NCBI RefSeq assembly: GCF_002127325.2
Contig: NC_035446.2
Coordinates: forward strand, 153,318,629 to 153,382,628
Length of the DNA stretch: 64,000 nt
DNA from: Helianthus annuus
Lineage: Eukaryota; Streptophyta; Magnoliopsida; Asterales; Asteraceae
Direction of reading: 5' to 3'
The notes under the pieces are model-generated. The model ran no database searches. It saw only the letters and a program-made list of their open reading frames with translations, and had not been told where the DNA came from. Below are positions 57,540 through 64,000 of the stretch, one piece after another. The position numbers were made by a program, and so were the translations under genes. Position 1 is the first letter of the stretch. Every line of letters begins with the position of its first letter.

Positions 57540-59325
57540 GGGAGTTGTCAAAGTGGATAGTGACCAGCAGGAAGCAAAGGAGTGTTACTCATCATCCATG
57601 AAATCTTCGACCAAGCCTAATGCGGCATAGCAATTAAAGATCCGGGCCCAGGATATTGTGGAGGCTTCGAACAGGATGTAAAGAAAATTATCCTGGATCA
57701 GGATAACCCGGATATCTCGGTGCTCGTAGGAACCAATATCCCTCAGGATATTGAAAAGCAATTGACTAACTTTTTGAAATGCAGGATGTCGACATTTGCG
57801 TGGAAACATTAGGATATGACAGGTATTTCCAAGGATATTATAACACATAAGCATGGTATTGACAGGTCATTCAAGCCTGTCCAGCAGAAAAGAAGGAAGT
57901 TTGCTCCAAAACGAAACATAATTATTCAGGAAGAGGTTGAAAGACTATTGAAGTCCAAGATGATCAGGGAAGTCAAATTTCCCAAGTGGCTAGCAACTGT
58001 GGTTGTGGTTCAAAAGAAGAATGGGAAATGGAGAGTTTGTGTAGATTACACAGACCTGAACAAAGCATGTCCTAAAGACCCATTCCCTCTGCCTCATATA
58101 GACTAGATGGTGGATGCCACTGCCGGTCATGAAATGTTAACCTCCATGGATGCATCCTAAGGATTCCAGCAGATCTAAATGGAACCTTCAGACCAGGAGG
58201 ATACTGCTTTCATGACACCAACAGGTATTTACTGTTATACGGCTATGCCTTTTGGTTTGAAAAATGCAGGTGCAACGTACCAGAGATTGGTGAACATGAT
58301 GTTTAAAGACAAACTGGGAGACACCATGGAGGTGTACATTGACGATATGGTAGTCAAATCCAAGAAGGCTGAGGATCATCTCAAGCATATTAAAGGAGCA
58401 TTTGATATCCTGGACCAGTACAATATGAAACTAAATCCTGCCAAGTGCCATTTTGGAGTGGGGGCAGGAAAGTTTTTAGGATACATGGTGACTAAAAGGG
58501 GGATAGAAGCAAGCCCGGAACAGATCAAAGCCATTTTAGATATCAAGTCACCTTCAAACATGAAGGATGTTCAACGATTAACGGGGCGAGTAGCAGCGTT
58601 GAATAGATTTATCTCAAGATCCTCGGAAAAATGCAAGGAATTTTATGATATTCTGAAGAAGAAGAAGAAGAAGAATAAGAGATTCAAATGGGGAGAGAAG
58701 CATGAAACAGCCTTGCAGGATTTGAAGCAGTATCTTTCAACCGCACCTCTGTTAATGAAACCGGAGGATAGCGAACCACTATCCCTATATCTCGCAGTAT
58801 CGGGGAATGCAGTAAGTGTTGTCTTTGTAAAGGATCATGAAGGTCAGCAGTATCCAGTTTATTATGTTAGTAAAAGTTTATTAGATGCTGAAACTAGGTA
58901 TTCTCACCTAGAAAAGTTAATATTAGCCCTAGTTATGGCATCGACAAAACTTAGACAGTATTTTGAAACACATAGGATTTATGTTAAAACCAACTATCCT
59001 ATTAAAAATGTGCTTAGGAGACCCGAGATATCAGGTAGGATGGCTAAGTGGTCGGTAAAATTAAGTGCATTTGATCTAGTATATGAACCTAGAAATGCCA
59101 TAAAGTCTCAAGCTTTAGCTGACTTTGTGGCTGATTTCAGTAGTGATATCCAAAATGAAGTAGACCTAGAAGTACCACAGCTTGGAGAAAACTTAGAAAC
59201 TTGTATATTAAATACTGATGGTGCATCCAATTTAAGAGGTGTAGGTTTGGGTATACTACTAAAATCGCCACATGGGGGACATATTACCCCAGGCAATTAG
59301 ATGTGAGTTTCCTGCCACTAATAAT
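57540..59325 (+). pseudogene. RT, RNase H and start of second RNase H of element I
   Basis: The linker before RT is degenerate to about 57815. RT is open 57816-58106 (WRVCVDYTDLNKACPKDPF), then TAG at 58104-58106, TAA at 58158-58160 and at 58176-58178 around the motif A region. After that it is open to 59300 with MPFGLKNAGATYQRL and the intact catalytic YIDDMVVKS. RNase H follows with YYVSKSLL, and a second RNase H-like domain starts at NTDGASNLRG. A frameshift occurs near 59285. An (AAG)n expansion gives a run of six Lys near 58660. Solo LTR K cuts it at 59325. Confidence 0.88.
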
Positions 59326-61439
59326 TGTCAGACCCCCAAAATCCACCACGCGGAGTACCACCGCCTGGAGGCGTGATTGACCAGGATCAAGCCACCAATC
59401 ATATTGAACATAACAAGTAATAAGTAAAATTCAACCACACAATATGAAAGGTGTTTCAAATTGAAAACATAGTTAAGTGTTTAGCGGAAGCATAATTGTA
59501 AAACCCAATGTAAGTATCAAGTACGAAATAAAGTAATGTTTTTAGCATGGCACACACTGCCATGTCCCACAATGACCGCGCCTCCCTGTGCAAGCTCCAT
59601 GAGTACCTAACGACCTGCAAGGCATGTAACAGCGAGTCAACAACAAAGTTGAGCGAGTTCACAGTTGGTTGTTTAGTTATAGCATTCGTTTCGTAAATCA
59701 TATGTTCGTTTTGTAAACCATGTATCGTATTAATTCGTATCGCGGTCTCCCAGACATGTGTGCGAAGATTAGCGGGCGCATCCCATGTGTTACTAGACCG
59801 AGTGTATCGATTTCTACGAAAATGTAAGAGGTGACCTAAGTCAATGTCTATCAGCATTGACCCTTTGCCCATAGTCCATTAGTACACGCCCGTTCGAACG
59901 ACACGGTGTGAGGTTTGTTAAACCTAATAGCGCTATTAACTAATGACCCGCTCGCCATAGGCCTCAGCGATTAAGTCGATATAATGAGGGACTTCAATGA
60001 TAGAGATTTGGTCCAGTGTGAAATCTTGGCATCCTACCCACGGAGGATGGTCATAATTACCGTATAGTTCATTTACCCATTCCCAACCCTTGGGAATCCC
60101 ATGCCTTGGAAAGAGTGTGAACTCACCTTGGTTTGCTTGGTATGCTAAAGTATGCGCTCACAAATAATCAGTCAAGTCCTAAAGTACGCACGTGTACATA
60201 ATCAGTTTATATTCACGAAGTCCACGTAAGCATATACAATCACAGTGGTATTGAATCAGTAATCACGAATAACACAAAGCACGTATTCAAGCTCATACAA
60301 GTCATGCTTAGCATCTAACAGCAGTTAGCTAACCCGGTTATCCCTTAACCGAAAGAAATCAAGTTACTGTGCAAATTACCCATTTGACAAAACACCCCTG
60401 TTTCGTCGTTACTTCCCTTCGACGAAACACCCTTGTTTCGTCATGTACCCTCGGCGAAACACACTGCTTCGTCATGCCTGTTTCGTCATGACTGGCCTCA
60501 GCGAAACACCCACTTGTTTCGTCGCGCCAGTCGTTTCGTCATACCACCAGTGTTACGTCATGTATCAGTTACGTACAGGAACCCTAATCGCCGATCAACA
60601 GTTTACAGCAATCATTCCATCACCATTCAACATAATGAGCCTTATGCTACTAATCATAAATCTATATGCATCACAACAGAATCATCAATGAAACAGGGAT
60701 CATGTCATCATTCGATTCAACCACAAAAACCCCAACAGTTCACCGATTTGTATACGCCAATCAATTATACGTTCAGACACGACAGTTCACAAACATCATA
60801 CCATCTAGACCATCATTCAATACAATAACCTAACACATAAACGTTGCTAGAACTCTATTCGCTAGCCTGATCAGATTTATAAGGATAATATCATCAAACA
60901 TATGCATGCAAGAACAGTCAAGGGACTAATTTGTACTAACCGAGATATCAGTGATGATGGTTTAATTGCTAGAGAGGGCTTGGGAGAACACAGAGCTGCC
61001 GTCGCACTAAGGAAGGGTTCTAGGGTTTTCAATTCTGATAAAGTGTGACGAATGAAGCCGTTCCGTGTAATTTATACGCATACAAGTGTACTCGGCCTTA
61101 ATGGGCTTCGGCGAAACTCTGGGCCGGCGAAACACCCTGTTTCGTCGGAGGTGTGTGTGATGAAACAACTCTGTTTCATCGAACCTTGTTTCGTCAATGA
61201 GAGTTACGGTGAAACACTTTGTTTAGTCGGGTCTAATCTCAACAGTTATGCAAGTATACAAGTTCATGTTCATGGAATCAAACAATTCAAACACTTTACT
61301 CATCTTAAGCACATAACATATCAAACAACCATCTCAACTTATAATCCAGTGTACAGTTACAAGGAAAAACAGTCAAACAACTAAACAGTTAACGCGCAAT
61401 TAATGCGAAGCTGGAATCTTGGAAACTCGAGTTGTCACA
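59326..61439 (-). mobile_element. Solo LTR K with perfect target duplication
   Basis: In sense it runs from TGTGACAACTCGAG at 61439 to GGGGGTCTGACA at 59326 (2114 bp), flanked by ATAAT at 59321-59325 and 61440-61444. Clusters of GTTTCGTC/GACGAAAC motifs lie at about 60395-60545 and 61098-61235. On the minus strand TATAAATTA (about 61067-61075) lies just downstream of the second cluster, and a weak donor-like GGTTAGTAC at about 60933-60941. No coding seen. Confidence 0.92.
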
Positions 61440-63061
61440 ATAATGAAGCAGAATATGAAGCTTTAATTGCAGGATTAGAATTGGCTAAGAGCATGAATAT
61501 CAAGAGTCTACAAGTGTTTGTTGATTCTTTGTTAACCACTAATCATTTTAATGGATCTTATGCAGTAAAAGGTGAAAAATTGGCTGAATACCTGGAAATT
61601 GTCAAAAAATTAGCAGGATATTTCGATGTTTTTACACTTGAACAGGTACCAAGAGAGGACAATGCTGAAGCTGATGCCTTGGCAAATCTGGGATCATCAG
61701 TCAGGATACCAGAAGAGACCCAAATACTAATATTACATATCCTGTATCCTGCGACGGATCCTCAGGGTAAGGAGGTAGTAAGTGTTCAGGATCCTGGTGC
61801 TGAGTATCCTGAAGAGGATCCTAGATCCTGGACGGCTCCAATCACAAGATATCTCAAGGAAGGACACATCCCCAAAGATGAGAATCCTAAGGCCTTTAGG
61901 ATGAAGGTATCTCGATTTACTATTATAAATAACGTTTTATACAAGAAATCTCTTGCAGGTCCATATCTGAGGTGCTTGGAGGATCCCGAGACCAAAGAAG
62001 TGCTTCAGGATATCCACGAAGGGGATTGTGGTAACCACACTGGGGGCAGGTCATTGTTTTCAAAAGTTTTAAGAACAGGATATTATTGGCCTACCATGAG
62101 AAAAGATGCTGCAGAATATGCTCGAAAATGTGATGCATGCCAAAGACACAGCAACATACTACATCAGCCTGCAGAGCCATTATATCCTATTGTATCCCCT
62201 TGGCCGTTCATGAAATGGGGGATGGATATAGTAGGAAAATTGCCAAAAGCTCTAGGAGGAAAAGTCTTCATGCTGGCAATGACTGATTATTTCTCTAAGT
62301 GGGTTGAAGCTGAATCATTTGTTCAAGTCAGAGATCAGGAAGTAGTATCCTTCATAAAAAGGAATATACTGACTAGATTTGGTGTGCCAGCTGAAATAAT
62401 TTGTGACAATGGATCTCAATTCATAAGTAAGAGGACTACTGACTTCTGCAAGAGTTGGGGAATCAAAATGATCACATCCACACCAGTACATCCTCAAGCG
62501 AATGGACAAGCAGAATCCTCAAACAAGATAATTGTCAAAAACCTGAAAAAGAGACTGGGAGCCAAAAAAGGAAGATGGGCAGAAGAATTACCCTTTGTCT
62601 TATGGGCTGATAGAACGACGATAAAAAGTGCAACTGGCCAAACCCCGTTCTCCTTGGTATTTGGAGCAGAAGCGGTGATCCCGACTGAGATGGTAATACC
62701 TACAACAAGATCCAGCCTCCGGGATCCTGAGCAGAATCCTGAAACCCTATGCTAGGAACTGGATACTATTGATGAAACAAGAGATGCAGCAAAGCTAAGG
62801 ATGGCAGCATATCAACAGAGAATATCTAAAGCATATAACAAGAATATAAGGACTAGAAGATGTCAACTTGGAGATTGGGTATTGAGAAAGGCTTTTCAGA
62901 ATACCACTAATCCTGCTGATGGAAAGTTGGCTCCAAAATGGGAAGGACCCTATGAGGTTGAATCAGAATCAGGAAAAGGAGCATACCGACTCAAGAATAT
63001 GGAGGGGGATATGTTACTGAGATCCTGGAATGCTATACATCTAAAACTATATTTCAAGTGA
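61440..63061 (+). pseudogene. Second RNase H and integrase of element I
   Basis: The frame begins with NEAEYEALIAGLELAK and VFVDSLL, EVPREDNAEADALANLG-type residues of the second RNase H. Integrase: HEGDCGNHTGG ... CDACQ zinc-binding part, then the D-D-E blocks WGMDIVG, ICDNGSQF and QAESSNK, and the C-terminal LGDWVLRK ... LAPKWEGPYEV ... HLKLYFK end. Only one stop is seen (TAG at 62753-62755), so this part is nearly intact. Confidence 0.9.
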
Positions 63062-64000
63062 GTATGGAATTTAAATTCTAACTCAGGATGGTATGGATTC
63101 TATCTCTTTTATTAAATTTTGATATTATTTATTGTTTTGAACCCATTACTAACTTAAGCATCGGAGGGGTGTTAGCCAGGCTAACACCCACCTTAGTTTA
63201 CTGTTGTTTTGCAGTATATGCTTCGGGATATAGCTCCGGGATATACATTCAGGATACTTCGAAAGATTAGAGGATTGGCCCCCTCTCTCACGTTTAAGGG
63301 ATCCTGATCCCTTCACAGGTTTAAAGGTATTCACCTTTCTTCCGAATTGGGTTTAAACACCCTGCCTGGAGCGCAAGTTATTCGGGAATAGTTCAAGGTG
63401 GCGGGACCAGTTCATGTAAAAGTGGCTGACAATTTCGTTACTATTGGCTATATCTTGAATCCTAAAGGTATATGAGGATTGATCACCCTCTCTCAAGAAA
63501 GGGTATTTTCATACTCTCTAAGGTTTAAATGTTATCACCTTTCTAAGTCTTGGAGTTTATACACTCCCGCCTGTAGCGCATGAAAATTTGGGATTTTCCC
63601 CAGGGCATTAAGGATTTATCTCCAGTATATTTTTGGGTTTTACCCTTGTAACACAAGAATTGTCTAAACAGTTGGAACTGATATTCAAAAATTTTCTAAG
63701 TGTTTATAGACTTCATGCACAGGGGACATTCCTTCTAAGGCGATTGTGTGGAGCTCATAAAATTGAATTGGGACCTAAGATACTAAGTATCTCGAACTGG
63801 GGACATCTTTGTGGCAAAAGTTGCAACAGGAGTAAAGTCCGATATCAGGGTTATACTCTGTTCCTGGTATGATCTTTCCTTTGTGAATCTTACACAGGTT
63901 GTTTGAACTTTCAAAACTACATTTAAAGTTTAAGTATCCTGATTAGGATATATCTTTAGGATATATTCTTGAAATATGATTCAGGATATTTGATTGGAAT
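63062..64000 (+). other. 3' region of element I with degenerate repeat units
   Basis: Non-coding. A short inverted repeat GTTAGCCAGGCTAAC lies near 63168. Two related units (about 63270-63400 and 63474-63600) share gattgg(c/a)ccccctctctca-like starts, ggtttaaa...tcacctttct and a final gcgca block. The 3' LTR start was not identified. Confidence 0.6.

Larger units (their letters stand above)
51343..64000 (+). mobile_element. Element I: Tat-lineage Ty3/gypsy element, degenerate
   Basis: In order: 5' LTR (left end uncertain, right end 51971), primer site, gag, protease, RT, RNase H, a second RNase H, integrase, a long 3' region. The order with a second RNase H-like domain between RNase H and integrase is the mark of the Tat group. 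Solo LTRs J and K are inserted. Many stops are present. The 3' LTR is not identified within the window. Confidence 0.85.

Noticed and set aside
60433..60828. 131-codon frame in solo LTR K
   Set aside because: Sits on the GTTTCGTC repeat cluster, antisense to the LTR; no homology.
63166..64000. Possible 3' LTR of element I starting TGTTAGCC
   Set aside because: No similarity to the 51343-51971 segment before the primer site, so the boundary cannot be supported.

Overview
The window is plant nuclear DNA made almost entirely of nested LTR retrotransposons. No host gene, tRNA, rRNA or CRISPR array was recognised. Several features point to a eudicot with a large, repeat-rich genome: long AT-rich LTRs, Met-tRNA primer sites (TGGTATCAGAGCC), Athila-type and Tat-type Ty3/gypsy polyproteins, and hAT and CACTA miniature elements. 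My impression from the protein flavours is Asteraceae, but that is inference.

Layer structure, labelled A-L here. A is the oldest minus-strand Ty3/gypsy element. Its 5' LTR is 31440-32756 and its primer site is 31422-31434. Its accessory ORF1 is scattered over 31134-31267, 7288-7687 and 2394-2597, and the start of gag is at 1705-2137. Into A's ORF1 went B (solo LTR 2598-7287, itself split by solo LTR C, 4198-6978) and D (minus gypsy 7688-31128). The 3' LTR of D was split by E (8004-16525, complete, plus strand) and F (16776-25286, large non-coding element, plus strand). The left edge, 1-1290, is part of another LTR (L). The insertions with both ends in view have a target-site duplication read directly: B TCTG(A/G), C AAGGT, D GTTTC, E ATACG, F TATTG.

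The right half begins with a non-LTR-type reverse transcriptase pseudogene (32757-33683 and 35345-35762), split by solo LTR G (TSD GTTGG). Next come a MITE, the Athila-like element H (36221-49948, minus strand, TSD TTATA), an hAT-type MITE, a CACTA-type MITE, and the Tat-lineage element I (about 51343 to beyond 64000, plus strand). I is split by solo LTRs J (52951-56253, TSD AAATG) and K (59326-61439, TSD ATAAT).

E is the only element whose reading frames are all open. It has an accessory ORF1 of 280 aa, a 1496-aa gag-pol, and two 1367-bp LTRs that differ at about 3 positions by eye. D, H and I are broken by stops, frameshifts, deletions or catalytic substitutions. F has near-identical LTRs but no recognisable protein.

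The most interesting signals are architectural. (1) Many LTRs here, although unrelated, share one layout: a family-specific array of short GC-rich near-palindromes, then a TATA box, then about 100-145 nt later a consensus 5' splice site. (2) In A and E a matching 3' splice site lies directly before the ATG of the accessory ORF1. (3) The same module occurs inside H, in front of its env-position ORF, with an acceptor touching the ATG. (4) H carries two copies of a hairpin plus polypurine tract whose stems differ at five of eight pairs but remain fully complementary. (5) A and E share a TATA-like site between ORF1 and gag.
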